A stretch of 6,300 bases of DNA from contig JAGALG010000093.1 of assembly GCA_017848075.1 (NCBI GenBank), positions 1 to 6,300 on the forward strand, written 5' to 3'. Shown here one piece after another: positions 1-5,469 of the stretch; the first letter of the stretch is position 1, and every line of letters begins with the position of its first letter. The translations under genes were made by a program, and so were the position numbers. The notes beneath the pieces were generated by a model. That model ran no database searches. It was not told the origin of the DNA and worked only from the letters and a program-made list of their open reading frames with translations. The DNA comes from Oscillospiraceae bacterium. Lineage in GTDB: Bacteria > Bacillota > Clostridia > Oscillospirales > Ruminococcaceae.

Positions 1-1083
1 AACCACACCGACCACCAACATGGCTGTGTTGTAGCAGCTAGCGTTGACCTTGATATTGCTGCTGCCGCAGCCAAAAATGATGACGGCGTGATCCGTGTTC
101 TGTCCGAAGGTTACCCTCTGAACACAGTAGATCTACTGGACCTGTCTGTTCGAGAATGTGAGTTTAATGAAACCTCTGCTTTGATTCGCGGCGTTGCTGC
201 CGGTATGAAGGAAAGAGGCTATGAAATCGGTGGTTTTGATGTTTACATGACCTCCAATGTTTTGCAGGGTTCCGGCTTATCCAGCTCTGCAGCCTTTGAG
301 GTTATGATGGGCACTCTGCTGAACCACTTATATAATGATGGAAAAGTAGATCCCGTTACAGTCGCTCAGATTGGACAGTATGCGGAAAATGTCCATTTCG
401 GTAAGCCCTGCGGCTTGTTGGACCAGATGGCCTGCTCCGTTGGCGGCTATGTGGCAGTGGATTTCTATGATCCGAGCAAACCGATTGTGGAGAAAATCGA
501 TTTTGACTTTACAAAGAGCGGCTACACCATGTGTATCATTGACACAAAAGGATCTCATGCAAACTTGACCGATGAATACGCTGCGATTCCGGGTGAGCTG
601 AAATCGGTTGCCGCACAGTTTGGCAAAGAAGTTCTTCGCCAGATCCCGGCACAGAGCTTCTACGAAAAAATGGGTGAGCTTCGCTCCGTTGTCAGCGATC
701 GTGCCTTGTTGAGAGCCAGCCACTTCTATGAGGAAAACATTCGCGCACAGGAGATGGCTCAGGCACTGAAGACTCACGACTTTGAGCAATTCCTGCATTT
801 GTCCCGGGAATCCGGCTTATCTTCTTACATGTATCTGCAGAATGTTTACACCTGCAAAGATCCACAGAATCAGGGTGTCAGCATTGCTCTTTGTGTGGCT
901 CAGCGCCTGCTGAAAGGTCGTGGCAGCTGCCGCGTTCATGGCGGTGGTTTTGCCGGTACGATTCAGGCCTTTGTTCCGAACGAACAGGTTGAGCATTTCC
1001 GTCAGAAGATGGAGGAGATTTGCGGTGAAGGTACCTGTCACCTGCTGAGTATTCGTCCGGTAGGTGGCGTGAAGCTGCAGTAA
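1..1083 (+). CDS. galK: Galactokinase, 5'-truncated by the window edge
   Basis: GHMP-family sugar kinase that phosphorylates galactose at C1 with ATP in the cytoplasm, the entry step of the Leloir pathway. Frame 1 is open from base 1; 360 residues are visible and the missing N-terminus lies upstream, so the internal GTG at 88 is not the start. The window opens inside the galactokinase signature (NHTDHQHG, residues 1-8), in the form common in Firmicutes rather than the EHTDYN form of E. coli. The ATP-binding GHMP motif GSGLSSSAAFE is at visible residues 90-100. The catalytic Asp is expected in CGLLDQ (D141, codon 421-423), and the C-terminal glycine motif HGGGFAGT is at about 313-320. It ends TAA, 30 bp before galT, consistent with a galKT operon. 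No frameshift or missing catalytic motif is seen. N-acetylgalactosamine kinase is a less likely alternative, because galT is adjacent. Confidence 0.96.
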   Translation, partial: NHTDHQHGCVVAASVDLDIAAAAAKNDDGVIRVLSEGYPLNTVDLLDLSVRECEFNETSALIRGVAAGMKERGYEIGGFDVYMTSNVLQGSGLSSSAAFEVMMGTLLNHLYNDGKVDPVTVAQIGQYAENVHFGKPCGLLDQMACSVGGYVAVDFYDPSKPIVEKIDFDFTKSGYTMCIIDTKGSHANLTDEYAAIPGELKSVAAQFGKEVLRQIPAQSFYEKMGELRSVVSDRALLRASHFYEENIRAQEMAQALKTHDFEQFLHLSRESGLSSYMYLQNVYTCKDPQNQGVSIALCVAQRLLKGRGSCRVHGGGFAGTIQAFVPNEQVEHFRQKMEEICGEGTCHLLSIRPVGGVKLQ

Positions 1084-1113
1084 ACTTGAGTTTTTATAGA
1101 AAGGGAGATATTT

Positions 1114-2085
1114 ATGGCAGAATTAAGATGGCATCCCCTGATCCAGGACTGGGTCATGATCAACTCAAAGCGCCAGGGCCGTCCGGCTATGCCGAAAGAC
1201 TGGTGTCCTTTCTGTCCTGGCTCCGGTAAAGTTCCGGATGACTATGAAGTGCTGAAATATGATAACGATTTTCCGGCATTGTCCCAGAATCCAACGGAAC
1301 CGGACGATGTTGCCAACGACTTCTTCAAGGTTCGCCCCAACTACGGTAAATGCGAGGTTATTCTGTACTCTCCGGGCCATACCACTACGATTCCGGATCT
1401 GAGCGACGCTCATATGAATAAGCTGGTGAACCTGTGGTGTGAGCGCTATGAGGACATTTCCTCTGACCCAAACATTAAGTATGTCTTCATCTTTGAAAAC
1501 CGTGGCAAGATGGTTGGTACAACGATGCCTCACCCTCATGGTCAGATCTATGGCTATTCCGTGATCCCGAAAAAGATCCAGCTGGAAGTAGAATCTGCCA
1601 AACAGTATAAAGCAGAAAAGGGCAACTGCCTGTTCTGCGACATGTTGAAAGCAGAAAAAGATTTCGGCAAACGCATCATCTTCGAGGGTGAACATTTTAC
1701 CGTGTTCCTTCCATTCTTCACCGAATATCCTTATGGTGTTTACATTCAGGCAAAACGCCATGTTTCCCATCTCTCTCAGCTGACTGAGGAAGAAAAAACA
1801 GATCTCGGTATCGTACTGAAACATACCGTAGGCATGTTCGATACGCTGTTCCATAAAGAATTCCCATACATGATGTGCATGCACAATGCTCCGGTCAATG
1901 GTGAAAATGTGGATGACAGCTACCACTTCCATATCGAGTTCTTCCCACCACTGCGCTCCGCAGAACAGCAGAAATTCAATGCATCCAGTGAGACCGGTGT
2001 GTGGGCTCACTGCAATCCACGCTGTCCAGAGGAGACCTCTGAGGAGCTGCGGGCTGCTTACTCTGAGTATATGTCCACTCTCTAA
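1114..2085 (+). CDS. galT: Galactose-1-phosphate uridylyltransferase (class I, HIT superfamily)
   Basis: Transfers UMP from UDP-glucose to galactose-1-phosphate, giving UDP-galactose and glucose-1-phosphate, through a uridylyl-histidine intermediate; cytoplasmic, second Leloir step. The 323 residues are full length for the compact type. The N-terminus LRWHPLIQDWVMI is typical. By comparison with E. coli GalT, the zinc ligands would be C31 and C34 (CPFC), H89 (SPGH) and H140. The active-site triad is H140-P141-H142 in PHPHGQ, with nucleophile H142 and Q144. H257, H271 and H273 (HFH) match the C-terminal metal-site histidines. An additional CLFC pair (C172, C175) opens the second HIT-like half. 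The start is fixed by AAGGGAG at 1101-1107, 6 bp before ATG. It is presumably co-transcribed with galK. galE and galM are not in the window. Confidence 0.97.
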   Translation: MAELRWHPLIQDWVMINSKRQGRPAMPKDWCPFCPGSGKVPDDYEVLKYDNDFPALSQNPTEPDDVANDFFKVRPNYGKCEVILYSPGHTTTIPDLSDAHMNKLVNLWCERYEDISSDPNIKYVFIFENRGKMVGTTMPHPHGQIYGYSVIPKKIQLEVESAKQYKAEKGNCLFCDMLKAEKDFGKRIIFEGEHFTVFLPFFTEYPYGVYIQAKRHVSHLSQLTEEEKTDLGIVLKHTVGMFDTLFHKEFPYMMCMHNAPVNGENVDDSYHFHIEFFPPLRSAEQQKFNASSETGVWAHCNPRCPEETSEELRAAYSEYMSTL

Positions 2086-2109
2086 ACTGGAAGATTCCAC
2101 TAAAAATTC

Positions 2110-2160
2110 AAACAGCGTCCTTTGGCCAAACAGCAAAGGGACGCTGTTTTTCTGCATTTT
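2110..2160 (+). terminator. Rho-independent terminator of the gal operon
   Basis: AAACAGCGTCCTTTG (2110-2124) pairs with CAAAGGGACGCTGTTT (2134-2149) with one bulged G and a 9-nt loop. A T run (2147-2151) and a second T-rich stretch (2157-2161) follow. It lies 24 bp after the galT stop and separates gal transcription from the next gene. Confidence 0.9.
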
Positions 2161-2218
2161 TCCATATAAACCCATGGAAAATATTAAATTTGTTCAAAAT
2201 TGTGGGAAGATTTGCTGC

Positions 2219-2247
2219 TTGAAACGGAGCCCGTCAGCCCTTATGAT
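2219..2247 (+). promoter_or_regulatory. SigA-type promoter of the 2343 surface-protein gene
   Basis: TTGAAA (2219-2224), a 17-bp spacer, and TATGAT (2242-2247): each hexamer is one base off or close to consensus, with the ideal spacing. AT-rich sequence precedes the -35 (about 2181-2200). Transcription would start near 2254, giving a leader of about 89 nt. Assigned by eye from consensus only. Confidence 0.7.
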
Positions 2248-2260
2248 AAAGGCAAGCCCA

Positions 2261-2278
2261 GCGGGTTGTGGAGCCCGC
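2261..2278 (+). promoter_or_regulatory. GC-rich hairpin near the 5' end of the leader
   Basis: GCGGGTT (2261-2267) pairs with AGCCCGC (2272-2278), with one G-U pair and loop GTGG, a few bases after the predicted transcription start. No T run follows, so it is not a terminator. A 5' stabilising hairpin on an abundant mRNA is one possible role; this is inferred. Confidence 0.45.
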
Positions 2279-2327
2279 AGGCAGACAGCACAGGATAAGA
2301 CAGCGTGGAAGAAAAAATTTCATTTTC

Positions 2328-2334
2328 AGGAGGA
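2328..2334 (+). promoter_or_regulatory. Ribosome-binding site deciding the start at 2343
   Basis: AGGAGGA with 8 bp to the ATG at 2343, a near-ideal Shine-Dalgarno. It decides against the upstream in-frame start at 2268, which would put 25 charged residues in front of the signal peptide and would start within the predicted leader hairpin. Confidence 0.9.
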
Positions 2335-2342
2335 AAACAAAA

Positions 2343-3560
2343 ATGAAAAAATTCGTATCCGCTGCTGTGATCACTGCAATGATCGCATCCATGGGCGTCG
2401 GCGCAATGGCCGATGTATCCTTCGGCTCCGGCGCATCTTCCGATGTAGCATGGCCAACCAATTTCGGTTTCGGTGATAAGCTGACCGTAATTGGCGCAAA
2501 CAGCAATGTCAAAGAGTATGTTGCAGGTGAGAAGATTTCTCTGCTGCCAGGTGATGTGATCTACATGCCGCTGACCCACAGTGTTGCTGTGACTGAAACC
2601 CCAGAGGAAGAAGTGGAAGATACCACTCCAGAGGTTGAGGAAAACAACGGCGAAAACAGCGAAGAACCAGTAGTAGCAGTATTGGCTGCAGCAGCAGAAG
2701 GTGAACTGACCTCTGCTCCTTACACCGGTAAAGTGGACAAAGACTGGAGAATCAAATTCACCGCAAGAGAGTTCGTAGAAAACGCAACCTTCTACACTGC
2801 TACCGCAAACGACAGCGCTCTGAACAACGGTGCTCTGTACATCAAAGTTGAAATGGACGATCAGCTGGACAGCGTGGACAGCGAGACTCTGAACTACGGC
2901 GTTTACATCAATGAAAACGGTACTGCAAATAAAACCGAGCGTGTAACCGTAAATGCAAACTTCGCAAATGTAGACGGCGGCGAAATTGAGTTCGACTTCA
3001 TCAACTTTGTAAGCGAGCCATCTGTATGGACTGTAAAAGAAGAAGGTTCCGGTAAAGCACGCTTCGACTTCAATGGCGAAGCAACCTTCGAAGTAACCAT
3101 GTACAACGGCGAAAAAGTTCTGCTGGATCTGGGCCGTGACTTCGTAAAATCCATTGCAATCGCAAATGAAGAAGCAGATCTGGAATTCTACAACTTCCGC
3201 AGCTCTTACGACAGCTTCGTACGCAAAGGTACTCTGGCCCTCAACGGCGACAAAGATTCCTTCGTATACGAGATCGTTGACGATGAACTGGTAGAAGTAA
3301 ACTTCAAATACAACAAAGATGATGAAACTCTGGAGTTCACCACCGATGAACTGGGCCACTATGTGGTATCCGACATCGAACTGGAAGCTGCTGATGTAAA
3401 ACCATCTATCGGCGGCTCCAACTCCTCCAACAACTCCGGTTCTAGCTCTGACAAAACCAACCCAAGCACCGGTGCAGCTGACTTTGTAGGCTCTGCAGCA
3501 GCTCTGGCTGTTGTATCCGTTGCAGGTGCAGGCGCACTGGCTCTGGGCAAAAAAAGATAA
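2343..3560 (+). CDS. Secreted acidic surface protein with NPSTG wall-sorting tail, function unknown
   Basis: I recognise the architecture but not a defined function. The 405 residues start with a signal peptide (MKKFVSAAVITAMIASMG..., cleavage likely after AMA at 21-23). An N-terminal module follows (about 40-78), then an acidic low-complexity linker rich in E, T and P (about 82-128). A beta-rich, Cys-free central region (about 130-285) is followed by a C-terminal module ending DELGHYVVSD (335-344). The tail has a Ser/Asn/Gly spacer (357-372), NPSTG (373-377), a hydrophobic stretch (about 381-402) and KKR at the end. That is the layout of a sortase substrate, with NPxTG replacing LPxTG, so the protein is probably wall-anchored. 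It is paralogous to the protein at 5470. Own promoter and terminator, a strong ribosome site and restricted codon choice suggest high expression. Adhesin or surface-layer-like roles are guesses. Confidence 0.85.
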   Translation: MKKFVSAAVITAMIASMGVGAMADVSFGSGASSDVAWPTNFGFGDKLTVIGANSNVKEYVAGEKISLLPGDVIYMPLTHSVAVTETPEEEVEDTTPEVEENNGENSEEPVVAVLAAAAEGELTSAPYTGKVDKDWRIKFTAREFVENATFYTATANDSALNNGALYIKVEMDDQLDSVDSETLNYGVYINENGTANKTERVTVNANFANVDGGEIEFDFINFVSEPSVWTVKEEGSGKARFDFNGEATFEVTMYNGEKVLLDLGRDFVKSIAIANEEADLEFYNFRSSYDSFVRKGTLALNGDKDSFVYEIVDDELVEVNFKYNKDDETLEFTTDELGHYVVSDIELEAADVKPSIGGSNSSNNSGSSSDKTNPSTGAADFVGSAAALAVVSVAGAGALALGKKR

Positions 3561-3578
3561 TTCCTTTTAAATAGGAAG

Positions 3579-3606
3579 AAAAGCCACGGGAAACCGTGGC
3601 TTTTTT
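3579..3606 (+). terminator. Rho-independent terminator after the 2343 gene
   Basis: AAGCCACGG (3581-3589), GAAA tetraloop (3590-3593), CCGTGGCTT (3594-3602), with flanking A/T pairs and T6 at 3601-3606. A clean GNRA-capped intrinsic terminator 20 bp after the stop codon. Confidence 0.95.
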
Positions 3607-3647
3607 GCAAATTTACAAAAGCTTCACCACATAATAAGGACGGAATA

Positions 3648-3676
3648 TTGATTTTCCCGCCTGTTTCCGTTAGAAT
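3648..3676 (+). promoter_or_regulatory. SigA-type promoter of the cyclophilin pair
   Basis: TTGATT (3648-3653), a 17-bp spacer, and TAGAAT (3671-3676). Predicted start is near 3683, giving a leader of about 36 nt before the ATG at 3719. It is the only well-spaced pair I see between the preceding terminator and the gene. Confidence 0.65.
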
Positions 3677-3683
3677 AAACAGG
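3660..3683. promoter_or_regulatory. Candidate operator dyad over the -10 box
   Basis: CCTGTTT (3660-3666), a 10-bp spacer, then AAACAGG (3677-3683): perfect 7-bp arms, centred on the start of the -10 hexamer and ending at the predicted transcription start. A repressor bound here would block the promoter. The cognate regulator is not in the window, and chance cannot be excluded. Confidence 0.4.
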
Positions 3684-3718
3684 TACACTTTTAAAATTCA
3701 AATCCGAGGTGGTAACAA

Positions 3719-4441
3719 ATGAAAAAAATTCTTTCCCTGCTTCTGGCAGGTATGACGGCACTGTCCATCCTGACCGGCTGTCAGCAGGATACCGAGGAGG
3801 CTGTACGCTATCCTCAGTTGGAGGAAAAACCAGCAGAAGATACCGAAGTAGCGATCATCGAGACCGAAGCCGGCACCTTTAAAATGTGCTTCTATCCGGA
3901 ATACGCTCCAAAAGCAGTCGAGAATTTCCTGACCCATGCGAAGAACGGCTACTACGATGGCCTGACCTTCCACCGCATTATTCAGGGCTTTATGATCCAG
4001 GGCGGTGACCCGGAAGGCACCGGTATGGGCGGCGAATCCATCTGGGGCGAGGGCTTTGGCGAGGAAATCAGCAATAACCTCCGTCACTTCCGTGGTGCAG
4101 TTTGCATGGCAAAATCTTCCCTGCCGGATTCTCAGGGCAGCCAGTTCTATATTGTAGACGGCTTCGACACCATGCCGGAAGAGCTGATCGCACAGATGGA
4201 ACAAATCGGTGGCGAATCCTGGCCGGAAGAAGTCATCGAGGGCTATAAAGAGCTCAGCGGCTATCCAGGTCTGGACTTCGGCTACACCGTGTTCGGACAG
4301 GTCTTTGAAGGAATGGATGTTGTCGATGTTCTCATTGACAATGCCATCGTGGAAGATGACAACGGCACTGTTTTGGCAGAAAATCAGCCAAAGATCATTA
4401 AAATCACGGTAGAACCTGCCTCCAACCACTTTGACTATTAA
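3719..4441 (+). CDS. Lipoprotein cyclophilin-type peptidyl-prolyl cis-trans isomerase
   Basis: Predicted extracytoplasmic foldase catalysing Xaa-Pro isomerisation, tethered to the outer face of the membrane. The 240 residues begin with a type II signal peptide whose lipobox is LTGC (lipid-modified C21). A short acidic linker (22-42) and the cyclophilin domain (about 43-240) follow. Catalytic Arg is R86 in FHR (84-86), with F91, M92 and Q94 in GFMIQGGD and Q142 in SQFYIV. The loop equivalent to human CypA W121/H126 reads GYPGLDFGYTVFG, so both positions are changed (Gly, Tyr); Arg and the pocket core remain, so activity is plausible, while cyclosporin binding would be weak by analogy with other Trp-less cyclophilins. 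An insert of about 30 residues (about 147-183) lies between SQFYIV and this loop. RBS GAGGTGG is at 3706-3712. Followed 26 bp later by its paralogue. Confidence 0.93.
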   Translation: MKKILSLLLAGMTALSILTGCQQDTEEAVRYPQLEEKPAEDTEVAIIETEAGTFKMCFYPEYAPKAVENFLTHAKNGYYDGLTFHRIIQGFMIQGGDPEGTGMGGESIWGEGFGEEISNNLRHFRGAVCMAKSSLPDSQGSQFYIVDGFDTMPEELIAQMEQIGGESWPEEVIEGYKELSGYPGLDFGYTVFGQVFEGMDVVDVLIDNAIVEDDNGTVLAENQPKIIKITVEPASNHFDY

Positions 4442-4467
4442 GTTATAGACAGAAAGGAACTTGTACC

Positions 4468-5076
4468 ATGTATCAGTTTGAAAAACCAGCAAAAGACGCA
4501 AAAGTTGCAATCATGCAGACCGAAAAAGGTACCATTAAACTCTACTTCTTCCCAGAATACGCTCCAAAAGCAGTTGAGAACTTCCTGACTCATGCAGAAA
4601 ACGGTTACTATGACGGCATCACCTTCCACAGAGTCATCAATGACTTTATGATTCAGGGCGGCGACCCAACCGGTACCGGCCGTGGCGGTGAATCCATCTG
4701 GAATCACTCCTTCGAGGACGAATTCGATGTAAAACTTCGCAACTACCGTGGTGCTCTGTCTATGGCAAACGCAGGCCCATGCACCAATGGCAGCCAGTTC
4801 TTCATCGTACAGGCAAAAGAAGTTCCGGTTCACCTGCTTTCTCAGATGAAACAGGTTGGTGTGAACGCTCGCGGCGACGGCTTCCCAGAAGAAGTGGTTG
4901 ACAAATATGCCGAAGTAGGAGGCACTCCATGGCTGGACTACAAACACACCGTATTTGGTCAGGTATTTGAAGGCATGGATGTTGTTGACGCCATTGCAGC
5001 AACCGAAGCAGACAGCCACAAAATTGTTATCAATAAAGTGCTGATCGATCGCGCAGAAAACCATTTTGAATACTAA
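4468..5076 (+). CDS. Cytosolic cyclophilin-type peptidyl-prolyl cis-trans isomerase
   Basis: PpiB-like proline isomerase of 202 residues with no signal peptide, hence cytoplasmic. Active-site residues fall at nearly human CypA numbering: R55 (FHR), F60, M61, Q63 (FMIQGGD), A100/N101 in SMANAGP, Q110 and F112 (SQFFIV), W155, L156 and H160 (PWLDYKHTVFG). All key residues are present, including the Trp tied to cyclosporin sensitivity. It carries the same sort of insert (about 115-150) before that loop as its neighbour. Residues 12-78 match residues 43-109 of the upstream lipoprotein at 52 of 67 positions without gaps, so the pair arose by tandem duplication. RBS AGAAAGGA (4451-4458) lies 9 bp before ATG. 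The 26-bp gap to the previous gene indicates a two-gene operon. Confidence 0.95.
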   Translation: MYQFEKPAKDAKVAIMQTEKGTIKLYFFPEYAPKAVENFLTHAENGYYDGITFHRVINDFMIQGGDPTGTGRGGESIWNHSFEDEFDVKLRNYRGALSMANAGPCTNGSQFFIVQAKEVPVHLLSQMKQVGVNARGDGFPEEVVDKYAEVGGTPWLDYKHTVFGQVFEGMDVVDAIAATEADSHKIVINKVLIDRAENHFEY

Positions 5077-5085
5077 AACAAGCAG

Positions 5086-5113
5086 AAAGAGAGGCTTCGG
5101 CCTCTCTTTTTTT
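5086..5113 (+). terminator. Rho-independent terminator of the cyclophilin operon
   Basis: AAAGAGAGGC (5086-5095), TTCG loop (5096-5099), GCCTCTCTTT (5100-5109), then T to 5113. A perfect 10-bp stem with the very stable UUCG tetraloop, 9 bp after the stop. Confidence 0.96.
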
Positions 5114-5115
5114 AG

Positions 5116-5138
5116 AAAGTTACAACCTTTGTAACTTT
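5116..5138. repeat. AT-rich inverted repeat, operator or second terminator
   Basis: AAAGTTACAA (5116-5125), CCT, TTGTAACTTT (5129-5138): perfect 10-bp arms, followed by two more T. It starts 3 bp after the T run of the UUCG terminator. It could be a back-up terminator or a protein-binding dyad. The half-site TGTAAC recurs at 5142-5147 and 5176-5181, which favours the binding-site reading. Confidence 0.55.
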
Positions 5139-5185
5139 TTCTGTAACCGTTTTACTGGGGTAGAAACAACTAATTTGTAACCAAT

Positions 5186-5224
5186 TTCCCTGAAAAACTG
5201 TGAAAATGGCACAGAAACAGGGAA
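5186..5224. repeat. Nested inverted repeat upstream of the 5470 promoter
   Basis: Outer arms TTCCCTG (5186-5192) and CAGGGAA (5218-5224) enclose inner arms CTGTG (5198-5202) and CACAG (5210-5214). A5 and A3 internal loops separate the two stems, and the inner loop is AAAATGG. It lies about 80 bp before the -35, so it would act in DNA or in a read-through transcript. Confidence 0.5.
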
Positions 5225-5273
5225 TGAATTGCCCATATTGCCCCTGTAGTAACAGAATATTCATAATTAGTGA

Positions 5274-5334
5274 CAAATAAATTACAAAAAAATTTCAAAA
5301 AGGTATTGACGAACGGCAAATCATGGGTTATAAT
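5274..5334 (+). promoter_or_regulatory. Strong SigA promoter with UP-like A tract, 5470 gene
   Basis: TTGACG (5306-5311), exactly 17 bp, and TATAAT (5329-5334): the -10 is perfect and the -35 is one base from TTGACA. A-rich runs from about 5274 to 5300 resemble an UP element. Predicted start is near 5341. This is the best promoter in the window, consistent with a heavily expressed gene. Confidence 0.88.
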
Positions 5335-5340
5335 AATATC

Positions 5341-5469
5341 AACGAAGGGAAACATTGGAGAAATCCAAGTGGAGTGTATCCCGGAGTTGCCTTAGAAAAG
5401 TTGTTGTGGAGATAAGTTTTCTGAGGATGATTTTATTAAATTTATCAAAAATTAGGAGGAAAAAAGACT
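5341..5469 (+). promoter_or_regulatory. Long structured 5' leader of the 5470 gene
   Basis: About 129 nt from the predicted start to the ATG. A hairpin TTGGA-GAAA-TCCAA lies at 5355-5368. A longer AT-rich stem pairs GATAAGTTT (5411-5419) with AAATTTATC (5438-5446, one G-U) just before the AGGAGGA ribosome site (5454-5460, 9 bp from ATG). Several GGA motifs recur. It matches no riboswitch class I recognise and holds no terminator. Confidence 0.5.

Larger units (their letters stand above)
5077..5469 (+). other. 393-bp intergenic region between the cyclophilin operon and the 5470 gene
   Basis: No credible coding sequence. In order it holds the UUCG terminator, a 10-bp-arm dyad (5116-5138), two further TGTAAC copies (5142-5147, 5176-5181), a nested hairpin (5186-5224), a 7-bp direct repeat ATTGCCC (5228-5234 and 5237-5243), an A/T-rich tract (about 5250-5303), a consensus promoter (5306-5334), and a leader with two hairpins and a strong ribosome site. 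It is unusually long and patterned compared with the other gaps in the window. Confidence 0.8.

Noticed and set aside
88..90. GTG as the galK start
   Set aside because: The frame is open to base 1 and already encodes the essential NHTDHQHG signature upstream of this codon.
1165..2175. 336-codon open frame on the - strand opposite galT
   Set aside because: galT is unmistakable on the + strand; the antisense product shows no family motif and crosses the terminator hairpin.
2226..2277. GGAGCCCG repeated at 2226-2233 and 2270-2277
   Set aside because: An 8-bp direct repeat, with the second copy mostly forming the right arm of the leader hairpin; too short to call a regulatory repeat.
2268..2342. 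In-frame upstream start for the 2343 gene
   Set aside because: Would add 25 charged residues before a classic signal peptide; the AGGAGGA site serves the ATG at 2343.
1886..2476. 196-codon + strand frame joining the end of galT to the start of the surface gene
   Set aside because: Reads through the gal terminator, the next promoter and leader, and overlaps two real genes out of frame. No plausible ribosome site seen.
2241..3359. 372-codon open frame on the - strand opposite the surface-protein gene
   Set aside because: Mirror frame of a gene with strong codon bias (GAA, AAA, TTC, AAC give few antisense stops). Product is Phe/Val/Cys-rich without recognisable domains, and it runs across the opposing gene's promoter and leader.
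5170..5355. 61-codon - strand frame in the 393-bp gap
   Set aside because: Covers the strong + strand promoter, lacks a Shine-Dalgarno upstream of its ATG and has low-complexity composition from AT-rich DNA.
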